Source: Porodaedalea pini (lineage: Eukaryota > Basidiomycota > Agaricomycetes > Hymenochaetales > Hymenochaetaceae). Taken from it: a DNA stretch of 64,000 nt. This document shows positions 35,261 to 47,183 of this stretch, in pieces. The notes under the pieces are model-generated. The model was given only the letters and a program-made list of their open reading frames with translations, had not been told where the DNA came from and did no database searches. Location of the stretch: assembly GCA_002794775.1 (NCBI GenBank), contig NBAY01000070.1, positions 124,001-188,000 on the forward strand. The letters run 5' to 3'. Position 1 is the first letter of the stretch, and every line of letters begins with the position of its first letter. The position numbers and the translations under genes were made by a program.

Positions 35261-35518
35261 GCCCCTGCATCGTGAGACCACACGCGGAGCGCCTCGCGTG
35301 GTGGTGGACTCCGGAGTGCCCGCAGGGGGAGAGGTGACGTTGATGGACAGGCGGCGCAGCATTAGCACAACAGAGTGATCGGGAAGATCATGGATCGCGT
35401 GACTGGGCGACACCATAGACGCCATGAGCTTTGTGAGCACGGCGAGGAATATTATGAGTAGGAGGGACACGAGGTGCCGGAGGCGGGTGTGGAGAGTCCG
35501 CCTGCGGCGTTGAAGTGA
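35261..35518 (+). pseudogene. Duplicated tail of the TGRGGAGN gene (copy 1)
   Basis: Matches 30824-31084, including the stop region GCGTTGAAGTGA, but has in-frame stops (for example after STTE and in the EEYYEK part) and no start. It marks the beginning of tandem unit B. The similarity continues into the old 3' UTR. Confidence 0.85.
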
Positions 35519-36108
35519 TTGCAAATCGGTGCGCCGCTGTTGTGCCCCGTCAGTTTTTCTGTCTGGATCCCGTTTCGCGCTGCTCATTTTTGTGCTCTTC
35601 GTTGACTTGGTTATATCTGCAGAATAATTTGTGTAACTCCTATGACTCTTCATCCATCTATCAATATCTAAGTCATATAGGATGGTGGGCCGTGTTTAAA
35701 TTTTGCACTTGGATTTTCTTGTTCTTCGCAAACACGATCAAAAACAGAGTACAGTAATCTTAGCGGAAGGCGCCCTCGGGGCCGGGCCGGGGCCGGAGAA
35801 CTTGAAGCTTCTCAGGTTCTCCGAGTCGCGATGATCACCATCACCTCTGCATCCGCATCTCGGAGGGCAGGATTTTTAACGTCTTTTGCTGACCCTCGCT
35901 GTCGACTCTCGGGTCCGCTGGCGACCCATCTCTACTAAGCAAGCAGAAGTTCATGCTCGACACTTGACATACGACACTCCGAGACCAAATTAAAGAATCT
36001 GTCTTCGGATAACACACGATAATGCAGCACTGTAATCTGGACACTGGCTAGGCTGCTATTACTCGGTCGTGCGCTCATCGACTTTATAGGAAACTATACC
36101 TTTCGGTA

Positions 36109-37695
36109 ATGGCCTCGGTAAACTTGATGGTTTTCACGGATTCATTATCGACAGGAAGACTCGAAGGACCACCGTTGCTCAGGCAAGGTTTCAAGGATGA
36201 GACTAAGACTGATATGCAGACCCATCTTGCGCAGGTCATGAACACGGGCCAACGAGTGTGGTGTCAATCGTGGCTAGTAGTTCACAACTTGAGCCTGTGG
36301 CTTAGCCTCGGCCCTCGGGCTTCGACACCGGGGGTGGTACGTTATTCTGGACCTGCCATACAACCTCAAGATTCGACACTGGGCGTGGAAGGAGATACAG
36401 AAAGTCGTGAAATCGGTAGTAACGGCTGCAAGCCCAGAGCTTCCTGACCCCGGTCATCGAGCCTCGAGACACGACGCCTGTGGAAGAATGAGATGCGGGA
36501 GAAGGTCCAGAGCCGATAGTGGATGAAGTGGAGATTGAAGCTATAATTACACCTTCACCCTGCAGTCAAAGACGACGTACCGCGTTCTGTGCGTTCCGCC
36601 TTTCAAGAGTGCCAACTCCGACGTCCGTGCCTTTACCAGTGCCTGCAACCGAAGACGGTATCGCATCCTCTGCACCATCTCGAGCAGCCAGCTGAGCACA
36701 ATAGCACCTCATCTCTGACTTCCAGACCGGTAATGGCTTCGCATGACGCGGACGAGGGCGCGTTGATGCTCTTCAAGGAGGAGCTCATACAGGCTGCAGC
36801 ATAATTGGCTATATATCCAGAAGGGAATTGGGAAGAGGGCTGAGACCGGGACTGGGATGGAGATGATAGCGTCTCCTCCATATCACCATCAGAGTACGTC
36901 GTTCGAATTCTAGTTTATATTCAGACAACTAACTACTTATTAATATTGAAAGGGTCTGGTTGACCGACTCCTTCTGGGCTAATCCGTTCGGTCTTCACTT
37001 CTCGCTGATCCAGCCAGATCTCCTCCTCCTCGTCGACCACGCTGGCGCCATTCTCGACGAGTCTGGACCCTCACGCCTCCTCAACTCGGCCACATTTGCG
37101 ATCCACTCTGCTATTCACACTGCACGTCCCGATGTTCTTTGCGCCGCATACTCTCACTCCGTGTATGGACGTGCGTTCTCAAAGCTTGGGAAAGAGCTTG
37201 ATATGGTCACACAGGACTCTTGCGCATTCTACAAGTACCACGCGGTTTGACAAGCAGTTTAATGGTGTTGTTCTCGCGGAGGAGGAAGGGCGGAACATAG
37301 CTGAGACACTTAGAAAACAAGAAGGTATGGATTATTTGAGTAAGGCAAACGTCTGTTGTGTTGATGGCAGTCGTGCGTAGGCTATCATTCTTCAGGTAGG
37401 CATCAGTCGTCTTTCTCGACCTGTTGTTAAATCGTGTCCGATTTCCATCTAGAACTACGTTATACTTGTCGCGACGTCATCGATCGAAGGCACTGTTCAC
37501 CATTTTACGGCACTGGAGAAGGCATGCCATGTACAGCTACTACGGATGCTACAGGGTCGACGGTGAAGAATGGGGACTTAAAAGTGGCGAATAGGTATAT
37601 TACTGTCGACGCCGCGTATGGCGGCTGGTTTATTGGCCGACCAGCGTTTCAGGTCCTCGAACGAATGAAGGTGTATGCTGCAAGTATGCAAAGGA
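36109..37695 (+). pseudogene. Class II aldolase/adducin-type pseudogene B
   Basis: Class II aldolase-like proteins bind zinc and act on sugar phosphates or related compounds. The central exon (about 36951-37250) is clear: FWANPFGLHFSLIQPD, VDHAGAILDESGPSRLLN, FAIHSAIHTARPDV and the zinc-site region YSHSVYGRAFS. A 1-nt insertion at about 37249 (TTTGACAAG where C and D have TTTACAAG) breaks it. A short exon and the last exon (from about 37452) follow. The upstream part (36109-36800) is degenerate. Confidence 0.78.
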
Positions 37696-37932
37696 ATATA
37701 TATACATTTGGGGCAACGGTAGTGAATGGTGAATGAAATGTACTATTAAGAACTTTGCGGGAAACGAACATACCGTCTTTATGCTAGATTAAAATATGTG
37801 GCGTCCTTAGCATTGTTGTTTCCGTTCTTTGTACTCTGGCATGAACGCAAACTCGGTATAATATAAGTCATTCGGGTTAAGTTGCATTCCAATTGCTACT
37901 GGCGCGCAATCCAAAGCTCGTACTCTCCTTTA

Positions 37933-38247
37933 TCACTGGCTTATTTGCTCCTTGATCCACATATGCATAACTTCTTTATTGTGCAATTCGTCGTACACAG
38001 GTGCATCAAAATGCAATGAACATTTAGTACATAAACGAGACTGTTTGCCTGTATCCAAATCCAAACCCGCCAACTGATCAAGCAGCACCTCAGAGCACAT
38101 TTCGACGATGCAAAAATATCTGACGAATTTAAGACCTATCGATCGGCTAGACGAATACGCTTCCGATAATTTATGGTTAAAACCTATATCCTGTTTGAGG
38201 TTAATGCAACGCATACGTGGCGAATGCACGGGTGCCGAAGGATACAA
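37933..38247 (-). other. Conserved antisense ORF upstream of kinase B
   Basis: The minus strand reads EVLLDQLAGLDLDTGKQSRL then CTKCSLHFDAPVYDELHNKE and MWIKEQISQ-stop. The same amino-acid pattern, with the CxxC, is found at about 33014-33185, 43064-43240 and 47417-47600 (C and D with a 1-nt shift). It could be the last exon of a lost neighbour on the other strand; it vaguely recalls C-termini of fungal BTB-type proteins. Function unknown. Confidence 0.35.
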
Positions 38248-39879
38248 AGGTATATGGGTGTGTGTTCAGATGTGTCTATTCCCCATTTTCTATCACAAGT
38301 CAGAGGGATAAGGGTTTTATCCCTCTTGCGTTGAACGCAAAAATGTGTTATGCATTTGCACCTAGCAAAGCTCTCTGTGTCTAGATTGTACTGCGACATA
38401 TGATGCTACGTACTGACTCCAAGCTTTGCCTTTGGTAGGTAGCGAAACGGGACGGCATCGAAGAAGAGTTCGTCGCAAGAGTATTTGACTCACACGTCCC
38501 CGAAAACATAGAGGAAGTGGTGAGAGATGGAGGTCCCATACGAAAACTACGGCACAAACATGTGGTACGTTATCATATGCGAACTTTATTCCACAGAATG
38601 TTCGCTTAATACCCAACTACTTGTAAGCTGAGGTGTTATGGCATCTATAAGCATGAGAATTATGGACTTCACGTCATTATCTTCGAGTTTGCTAAAGGAA
38701 GATCTCTCTTTAACCGACTTGAAAATCTCAAACCCTTTTCAGAAAAGGATGCTGCACACATAATAAGGTACAGTGATCTTCCAGTCTACGAATATTTGAG
38801 TTGTATCTAACATAGGACAATTAGGCAGATAGCTGAAGCCTTGAAATATATCCATGGCAAGAATGTTATACATAGGAATGTAATGTAAGTGTCATATACT
38901 GATTGGTAAACACTATTTTGATTACTGATCTTTTGTCTTTACAGACCAGGAAACATTTTCTTCAAGGAATTTCCTTCTAGTCATCTGAGAAATAATGCCA
39001 TTCTTCTTGGTGACTTTAGATTGTGAGATAGTATCATTATTGCAAAGCCCTCCTGCCCCATTAACAAGCTACTCCCAGAGCCCATGTAAGTAAGGACAAG
39101 ACAGCAAGTGGAATACTGGGACGAATAGCATATGCAGCTCCTGAAATGCTACATGGTGATGCATACACAGAAAAAGTAGACATGTGGTCTCTAGGGTAAG
39201 GATATTCTACTTTGATTTAGATTGAACAAACAATGTATTCTAACCTTTCCTAGAGTTATCACATATGAGCTTCTATCCGGAGTGAGGCTCTTTCCTGGAA
39301 AAAATAATGATAAGACAGCAATGCTGGTCAAGGAAAAGGATATTGTTCCTATATTGGAAATGTGGCAAGGCATATCTCAAGAGGGTGAGCTCATTTCCCT
39401 TTATACAGAATATATTTTGCTCACTCTAGGAAATATGTAGCAAAAGATTTTATAACTAATTGTCTGAACAGAGTCCCAACAGAAAGAATGTCTGCAAAAG
39501 AAGCACTTAAACATGAGGTAGGATTTAAATTTATTAAGATAATTACTCCTGTGAAACTAATCCTATTTTTACATTGTATATTCAGTGGTTGAGGAAGAAA
39601 GAACCTGGTTCTCAGCCTCCTAGCAAAGCCTCTGAGACAGCAGAAGGCAGCAATAGTCCAGTGACAAAGAGAAGGAAGGCAAACCAGCCACTAGCATCTG
39701 CAACAAGCATGGCAGCAAGCTCCAGCAAAAAACAAAACACTACACCAGATCCTGTTGCTGCCGCTGGAGCTTCAAAGGGCACTGATGTTGAGAAGAGATC
39801 AAACGATGGGAATAAGGCGAGGCCGAAAGGACAAGAAAAGAAAAGAAAAGAAAAAGTGGGAAGCAACCCTGAGAAATAG
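38108..39879 (+). CDS. Protein kinase-like protein B, predicted pseudokinase, 9 exons, 393 aa
   Basis: Exons 38108-38257, 38439-38564, 38628-38767, 38816-38884, 38945-39022, 39079-39195, 39254-39384, 39441-39517, 39586-39879; all junctions are in frame. Closest to A in exon pattern. Changes: glycine loop lost (CTGAEGYKGIW), ATP lysine to arginine (EFVARVF), HRD to HRN (HRNVIPGN, also E to G in PEN), DFG to DFR. APE (AYAAPEML) and VDMWSLGV remain. The tail is Lys-rich (KRSNDGNKARPKGQEKKRK) and basic. With Lys, catalytic Asp and the DFG glycine gone it should not phosphorylate; it could still act as a scaffold or regulator. The open frame over nine exons supports a protein product. Expression is unproven. 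Confidence 0.8.
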
Positions 39880-40157
39880 AAATCCGTACTTTAAAATAGC
39901 TTGCACGGGTCGCACTAGTACTAGTCTATTTATTATGTATGTTAGATTTGTCGAAGTAGTCAAAGCAAATCTGCCCTTGAGACAAGTGACACGTAACCGT
40001 TAGTGGGTCACGCGTTCAGATTTTCCTGATCGACGTCGACGATGAACTCAATGTTAACGACGGCGATGAGTGCAACCAATTGTGAGCAACTCGACGAGTG
40101 CACTGATGACTATTCCGAGTCTCCCGATGTGAGTGTCTTGTCCGCGCCATGGCAAGT

Positions 40158-40400
40158 GCCCCTGCATCGTGAGACCACACGTGGAGCGCATCACGTGGTG
40201 GACTCCGTAGTGGCAGCAAGGGGAGAGGTGACGTCGATGGACACGCAGTGCAGCATTAGCACAACAGAGTGATTGGGAAGATCATGGATCGCGTGAATGG
40301 GCGACACCATGAACGCCATGAGCTTTCGGAGCACGGCGAGGGATGGTGAGAAGGAGGGTCACGAGGTGCCGGAGGCGGGTGTGGAGAGGCGTTGAAGTGA
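40158..40400 (+). pseudogene. Duplicated tail of the TGRGGAGN gene (copy 2)
   Basis: Matches 35261-35518 more closely than the parent gene tail and has further deletions, including one just before the stop (GAGAGGCGTTGAAGTGA). Marks the start of unit C. Confidence 0.82.
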
Positions 40401-41244
40401 TTGTCATTCGGTGCGCCGCTATGTACGTCAGCCTTTCTTGCTGCACCCCATTTCGCGCTGCTCGTTTCTGTGCTTTCATTGACTTAGTTGTCTGTCTGCA
40501 GATTAGCTGATCTTCCTCCTGTTTTCCCTTCCCATACGCATCAAACTTATGACTCACATCGACCTTTCGCTCCTCTTTTTTGGCCCATTTCCATTTCCGT
40601 TGCGCCCTCCAAACTTCAAAAGCAAATGAATTCCTCCCGAAACGCGAAGTATGGTGTATGGTGTATGCTGTGGAACGTGTTTGTGTAAGTAAGTGTGTAA
40701 CTTTGTAACTCCTATCTATCTAGCTAAATTATCTAATTCGTGTAGGAGGGTGGTCGTGTTTGCCACTTGGATTTCTTGTCAATTTTCTTCACTCGTGAAC
40801 ACGATCAAAGTGGGGTACAGTAGCGGAAGGAGCCCCCAGGGTCGGGCGGAGAATTTGAAGCTTCTTGAATTTTAGGCTCTCGTTCTGACCACCACCACCT
40901 CCTCTCCATCCGCATCCGAGTCTGACTCATGCGCGTCTCGAACGAGGCATTATGTATCACCCTCTGCCGATGCACTAGTACTCTCCGAGTGTCCCTTTTT
41001 CGCTCTCCTCGTCCCGAGCCAGAGCACGCCCAGCCCATCAGTCTCTCGTGGGACCTAGTCTGGAGTCGGCAGTCAACAGTACTAGTCAGCCTTCCGAGTC
41101 GAATCAACGGTATCTGTATTCGGATAATACTAATACAGCACTAGTACTATATAGAATCTGGACACTGGCTAGGCTGCTATTACTCGGTCGTGCGCTCATC
41201 GACTTTATAGGAAACTACACCTTTCGGTACTGGCCTCGGTAAAC

Positions 41245-42820
41245 TTGATGGCTTTCACGGATTCATTATCGACTAAAAGACTCGAAAGACCACCGGTGCT
41301 CAGGCAAGGTTTCAAGGACGAGACTCGGGCCGATCTACAGAAGGCCGATCTTGCGCAGGTCATGAACACGGGGCCAACGAGTGTGGTGTCAATCGTGGCT
41401 AGTAGCTCGCAACTTGAGCCTGTGGCTCAGCCTCGGCCCTCGGGCTTCGACACCAGGGGTGGAATGTCATCCTGGACCTGCCATACAACCTCAAGATTCG
41501 ACACTGGGCGTGGAAGGAGATACAGAAAGTCGTGAAATCGGTAGTAACGGCTGCAAGCCCAGAGCTTCCTGACCCCGGTCATCGAGTCTCGAGACACGAT
41601 GCCTGTGGAAGAAGGAAATACGGGAGAGGATCCAGAGCCGATAGTGGATGAAGTGGAGATTGAAGCTATAATTACACCTTCACCCTGCAGTCAAAGACGA
41701 CGTACCGCGTTCTGTGCGTTCCGCCTTTCAAGAGTGCCAACTCCGACGTCCGTGCCTTTACCAGTGCCTGCAACCGAAGACGGTATCGCATCCTCTGCAC
41801 CATCTCGAGCAGCCAGCTGAGCACAATAGCACCTCATCTCTGACTTCCAGACCGGTAATGGCTTCGCATGACGCGGACGAGGGCGCGTTGATGCTCTTCA
41901 AGGAGGAGCTCATACAGGCTGCAGCATATCTGGCTAGGTCCAGGAGGGGAATTGGGAAGAGGGCTGGGACTGAGACTGGCATGGAGATGATAACATGTCC
42001 TCCATATCACTGTCAGAGTGCGTCGTTCGCATCCTAACTTATACTCAGACAATTAACTGCTTATTAACATTGAAAGGGTCCGGTTAAGACCGACTTGTTC
42101 TGGGTTAGTCCGTTCGGTCTTCACTTCTCGCTGATCCAGCCAGATCTCCTCCTCCTCGTCGACCACACCGGCGCCATTCTCGACGAGTCTGGGCCCTCAC
42201 GCCTTCTCAACTCGGCCGCGTTTGCGATCCACTCTGCTATTCACACTGCACGCCCTGACGTGATTTATGCGGAGCATTCTCATTCTGTGTATGGACGTGC
42301 GTTCTCGACCGTCGTGAAAAAGCTTGATATGATCACACAGGACTCTTGCGCATTCTACAAGGACCACGCGGTTTACAAGCAGTTTAATGGTGTTGTTCTC
42401 GCGGAGGAGGAAGGGCGGGACATAGCTGAGACGCTTGGAAACAAGAAGGTATGGATTATTTGAGTAAGGCAAGGCACTGTTGTGCTGATGGCCGTCATGC
42501 ATAGGCCAACATTCTTCAGGTAACCCTCAGCCGTCTTTCTCGATCTGTTGTCAAACCGTGTCCGATTTCCTTCTAGAACTACGTTATACTTGTCGCGACG
42601 TCATCGATCGAAGGCACTGTTCACTATTTTATGGCACTGGAGAAGTCGTGTTATTCACAGCTGCTAGCGGACGCCGCAGGATCAACGGTGAAGATTGGGT
42701 ACTTAAATGCGGCGGACACCTACAGATGTTGGTACCGCGTATGGCGGCTGATTTAGCGGCTTGCCAGCATTCCAGTTCCTCGAAGCGAATAAAGGCGTAT
42801 GCTTCAAGTATGCAAAGTAG
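41245..42820 (+). pseudogene. Class II aldolase/adducin-type pseudogene C
   Basis: Best-preserved central exon: SPFGLHFSLIQPD, HTGAILDESGPSRLLNSAAF, HSHSVYGRAFSTV, then YKQFNGVVLAEEEGRDIAET and LGNKK before a GT-AG intron (42448-42501). The last exon, from about 42575, reads NYVILVATSSIEGTVHYF, where the NH of the third zinc ligand is changed to NY, and the frame is lost after AADTY. The upstream part has stops. Not functional as an aldolase. Confidence 0.78.
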
Positions 42821-43239
42821 ATGCTAGAAAAATATGTGCATTGGGAGTCACGGCCGTGAATGGTGAATGAAATGTACTATTAGTAGCTTTGCGGGAAAGA
42901 TGAACATACCGTCTTGATGCTCGATTGTAGTACGTGGCGTCCTTAGTATAGTTATTTTGTACTCTGGCATGAATGCAAACTCGGTATAATATAAGTCATT
43001 CGGGCTAAGTTGCATTCCAATTGCTACTGGAGCGCAATCCGAAACTCGTTCTCCTTTCTTTTATCACCGGCTTATTTGCTCCTTGGTCCACACATGCATA
43101 GTTTCTTTACTGTGCGATTCGTCGCACATGGATGCATCAAAAATGCAATGAACATTTAGCACATAAACGAGGTTGTCTGCCTGCATCCAAATCCAAACCC
43201 GCCAACTAATCAAGCAGCACGTCAGAGCACATTTCGACG

Positions 43240-45190
43240 ATGCCTCGATATTCATACAGTTTGAAACCTGTAAAACTGCTAGGCGAAGGCGCTTCCGAGA
43301 ATAAATGGTCTCAACCTATACCCCATTTGGAATTTATCAGTTTGATAGGCACGGGTAGTTTCGCACAAGTATGGGTGTGTGTTCAGATGTCTATTCCTCA
43401 CTTCCTATCACAAGTCACTGGCATAAGGGAGTATCTCCCTCTTGCATTGAACGCAAAGACGTGTTATGCATTTGCACACAACGAAGCTTTCTGTGTCTAG
43501 CTGGTTCTGCGACACATGATACTATATACTAACTCCAAGCTTTTCCTTTGGTAGACAGTGAAACGAATCGACATGGAAGGAGAGTTTGCCGCAAAAGTAT
43601 TTAGCGCACGCACCTTTGCCAGCACAGAGGAAGCAGTGATAAATGAAGCTCGACTCACACGAAAACTACGGCATAAACATGTGGTACGTTATCAACGGGA
43701 ACTCTATACCGCAGAATATATGCTTAATACCCGACTACTTGAAGCTGAGGTGTTATGGCATCTATAAGCATGAGAATTCTGGAGTTCGTGTTATTATCTT
43801 TGAGCTTGCTAAAGGAGGAACTCTCTTTCAGCAATTTCAAAATCTCAAAGCCTTTTCAGAAAAGGATGCTGCACATATAATAAGGTACAGTGATCTTCCA
43901 GTCTAAGTGTATTTGAGTTGTATCTAATATAGGACAATTAGGCAAGTAGCTGAAGCTTTGGAGTATATCCATGGCAAGAATATTATGCATAGGGATATAA
44001 AGTAAGTGCCATATGGTGATTGTTATGTGCTATTTTGATCACTGATCTTTTGTCTCTACAGACCAGAAAATATTTTAGTTAAGAATGCCCCTGATCCTTC
44101 TAGCTCTTTGAGCAAAGATTCAATTCTTCTTTGTGACTTTGGATTGTGAGATAGTATCATCATTGCAAATCTTTCCTGTTCCACTAACATGTCATTCTCA
44201 GTGCACATGAAAGTGATGACAATAAAGCAAGTGGTGATCCAGGAACACTATCATATATGGCTCCTGAGGTGCTACATGGTTATGAGTACACAGAAAAAGT
44301 AGATATGTGGTCTTTAGGGTGAGGATATTCTACTTCAGTTAGATTGTACAAACAATGCACTCTCTAACCTTTCTTAGAGTTGTCACATATGAGATTCTAT
44401 CAGGAAGGAAACTGTTTTTTGGAAGAACTCTTAAGGAAATAAAGATGCAGGTCATGATAAAACCTATTGTTTTTAGAGATGAAATATGGCAAGGTATATC
44501 TCATGATGGTGAGCTCATTTTCCCTTTATACAGAACATGTTTTACTCACTTTAGGAAATATGTAGCAAGAGATTTTGTATCTGATTGTCTGGACAGAGAT
44601 GCAACAAAAAGAATGTCTGCAGAAGAAGCACTTAGACACAAGGTAGGATTCAAACTTATTTACATAGTTGCTTCTGTGAAACTAATTCTGTTTTTATGTT
44701 GTTTGTGCAGTGGTTGAGGCACCATACAGGCATTAGTACAGCAAGGAATTTCAATGCATTGGATGCATGGAAGAAAGGGATAAAGACAATTATGGATATG
44801 AATAGAGAGAAAGCAAAGATTGAGCCAGAGGTGGTAGTGCATGCCTTCTCTCCTGAAGCATCCAAGAGAGAATGTGACTCCCAGCCTCCTAAGGAAAACA
44901 AAGTGGCAGGAAAGCAGACAGAAGTAGGACCAGCTGTTTTAGTATCTAGCAAAGACTCTGGTACAGTGGAAATCAGCAAAAAAGGTTCAAGCCAGGCTGG
45001 GAAAAGAAGGAAGCCTTCAAGATCTACAGCAGGGCCGAGCACAGAAGCAAGTCATGCCAGAAGACAAAAAACAGATCATGTCCACACTGGAACTCCAAAG
45101 GTTGCTGGAGGTACAGAGGAAGTGAAGGAAGGACAAGGCCCAGAAGACAGGGTAGGAGGAAAGGGAAAGCAAAGGGAGAAGCTAACCTAA
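43240..45190 (+). CDS. Serine/threonine protein kinase C, all catalytic motifs intact, 9 exons, 453 aa
   Basis: Exons 43240-43374, 43555-43683, 43745-43884, 43933-44001, 44062-44145, 44202-44318, 44378-44508, 44566-44642, 44711-45190; all frames join. Motifs: glycine loop IGTGSFAQVW (37-45), ATP lysine in FAAKVF (K59), helix-C glutamate E76, catalytic loop HRDIKPEN (154-161), DFG (183-185), APE (206-208), VDMWSLGVVTYEILSG and the end motif KRMSAEEALRHKW. The order and the WSLGV/ALxHxW style recall CAMK-type kinases, but the exact group is uncertain. The C-terminal 150 residues are Lys/Ser/Gly-rich and basic, as in a disordered or nuclear tail. The substrate is unknown. It sits between pseudokinase B and broken copy D and is probably the only active member. 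Confidence 0.85.
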
Positions 45191-45279
45191 ACATTGTTGG
45201 AATGATGAGCAGCATGAGCTCGATTGTTGCTGCGAGGCAGCTGATCACCGAGCTTTTAATTGATATAAGCTGGTTCTTC

Positions 45280-45705
45280 TTCTTTTTTTTTTTTTTTTTT
45301 TGGATGCATTTATTACGTGCATCAGCCATTTTGTAACTACAAATGCGCGCAAAAAGATTACTCCTTTTTCCTATGGATACAATCACTTCCAATTTGGTAA
45401 GGAGATCCCTCCCCTGTACTTCAGTTGACCTATGATGAGGCACTGATGGTTGGTCACGGCTTACGCCTTGCATATTTGGGGATTACCCGCCTACTACCAC
45501 TTCCTTCAGCTGCATTACCACTAGGGAGTCACCTGACAGGTACCGATATTTATTAAGGCTCAGGTGGCCCATAGCCTACTTGATGAGTGGCTTCTCACTT
45601 TTCCCAGGGGGGCTGAGTGGACCCCAGGGCTCCTGAATGGGTTCACCACCAGCCCTAAGGGGATGTGCGGGTCTGGGCCTGACCCCTAGTTACCAGCCAG
45701 TGTAG
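45280..45705 (-). mobile_element. Short retroposon with poly-A tail (minus strand)
   Basis: Flanked by a perfect 13-bp direct repeat AAGCTGGTTCTTC (45267-45279 and 45706-45718). On the minus strand it ends in AATAAA, about 10 bp, then a run of about 20 A (45282-45300 as T on the plus strand). This is the mark of target-primed reverse transcription. No ORF; a SINE, a 5'-truncated LINE or a processed transcript are all possible. Pol III boxes were not convincing. Confidence 0.82.
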
Positions 45706-46061
45706 AAGCTGGTTCTTCATTTGACCCTTTTCCCATATCATTATGCATTTTATTTTTACAGTATAAATACCTAGCAAACTTGTACATGTCTGCTATCCCT
45801 TTGTCTTAGAGCTCAGGGGGTCAAACCTGAATTCTTTTGTTGTTTTCATTTCTTTCTCTTGAACATCACGTGCATGGCATCGCAATCGCCGGCGACTCTG
45901 TGTCGCCGAAGTCCAACTACAACTTCGAACAACAGGATGGATATCTTACTTCAGAGTCGCTTAGCACAGCTGTTATATTGTATCACGTACGTCTAGACTC
46001 GTCGAAGCACTAGTCGTAGATTGAGGTTGAGTCAAGATTTGGACTCGACCCTTAACCGTCG

Positions 46062-47183
46062 GTGACAGTGTGTGTCACGCGCTCGACGCCACCAGCTCTG
46101 ACCAACTCAAGTCTCAACTATCCTCCTTCCAGAGAGCCGGCCCCAACGCATGTGCCTTCGTCAGCGCCTGCAGTCGAAGACAATGTTGCCTCCTCTGCAC
46201 CTTCTCGAGCAGCCAGCGCACCGCACGATGCCGCTGAGGACAGCGTCGCCTCATCTGCGGCTTCCAGACCGATAACGGCTTCGCATGACGCGGAAGAGAG
46301 TCCGTTGATGCTCTTCAAGGAGGAGCCCATGAAGGCTACAGCATAATCGGCTAGGTATAGGAGGGGAACTGGGAAGAGGGTTGAGACTAGACTGGCATGG
46401 AGATGATCAGTGTGTCCATATCACCGTCAGAGTACGTCGTTCGCATCCTAGCGTATACTCAGACAATTAAATACGTGTTAATATTGAAAGGATCCGATTA
46501 AGAACGATTCCTGCTGGGATAATCCGTCCAGTGTCCACTTCTCGCTCATCCAGCCAGATGACCTCCTCGTCGATCACACCGGCGCCATTCTCGACGAGTC
46601 TGGGCCCTCACGCCTTCTCAACACAACCGCGTTCGCAATCCACTCTGCTATCCACACTGCACGTCCCGACATGATTTGTGCCGCGCACTCTCACTCCGTG
46701 TATGGACGTGCGTTCTCAACGCTTGGGAAGGAGCTAGATATGATCACACAGGACTCTCGCGCATTCTACAAGGACCACGCTGTTTACAAGCAGTTCATTG
46801 GTGTTATTCTCGCGGAGGAAATAGGACGGAACATAGCTGAGACACTTGGAAAACAAGAAGGTATGGATTATTTGAGTAAGGCAAGCGTCTGTTGTGCTGA
46901 TGGCCGTCATGCGTAGGCTATCATTCTTCAGGTAACCATCAGCTGTCCTTCTCGATCTACTGTTAAATCGTGTACTATTTTCACCTAGCACCACAGTCTG
47001 CTTGTCGCGATGTCATTGATCGAGGGCACTGTGCACTATTTTACGGCAGCGGAGAAGCCACGCCATGTACAGCTGCTAGCGGACGCGGCAGGGTCAACGG
47101 TGATGATCGTGCGATTGGTTTATCGGCCGACCGGCATTCCAGGTCCTAGCGAATGAAGCGTATGCTGCAAGCGTGCAAAGTAG
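46062..47183 (+). pseudogene. Class II aldolase/adducin-type pseudogene D
   Basis: The central exon is well kept: LVDHTGAILDESGPSRLLN, FAIHSAIHTARPDMICAAHS, HSVYGRAFSTLGKELDMITQ, VYKQFIGVILAEEIGRNIAE. Its start is damaged (CWDNPSSVHFSLIQPDDL). The last exon has NHSLLVAMSLIEGTVHYF but a deletion removes the DTY...GWF part. Upstream low-complexity ORF 46062-46346 encodes Ser/Ala-rich repeats (SSAPSRAASAPHD). Confidence 0.72.

Larger units (their letters stand above)
35261..40157 (+). repeat. Tandem unit B
   Basis: Second repeat of the array: copied TGRGGAGN tail, aldolase remnant B, antisense ORF, kinase B. Kinase start to kinase start is 4919 bp from A to B. Confidence 0.85.
40158..45950 (+). 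repeat. Tandem unit C
   Basis: Third repeat: TGRGGAGN tail, aldolase pseudogene C, kinase C, then a retroposon (45280-45705) in the 3' part. Kinase start spacing to B is 5132 bp. Confidence 0.82.

Noticed and set aside
35216..35653. Minus-strand frame of 145 codons
   Set aside because: It is the antisense of the copied TGRGGAGN tail and its 3' UTR.
44509..44554. A 46-bp intron in kinase C ending at TTTAG
   Set aside because: It breaks the frame in all copies; the acceptor 11 bp further on (44565) keeps the frame and gives the expected ARDFV motif.
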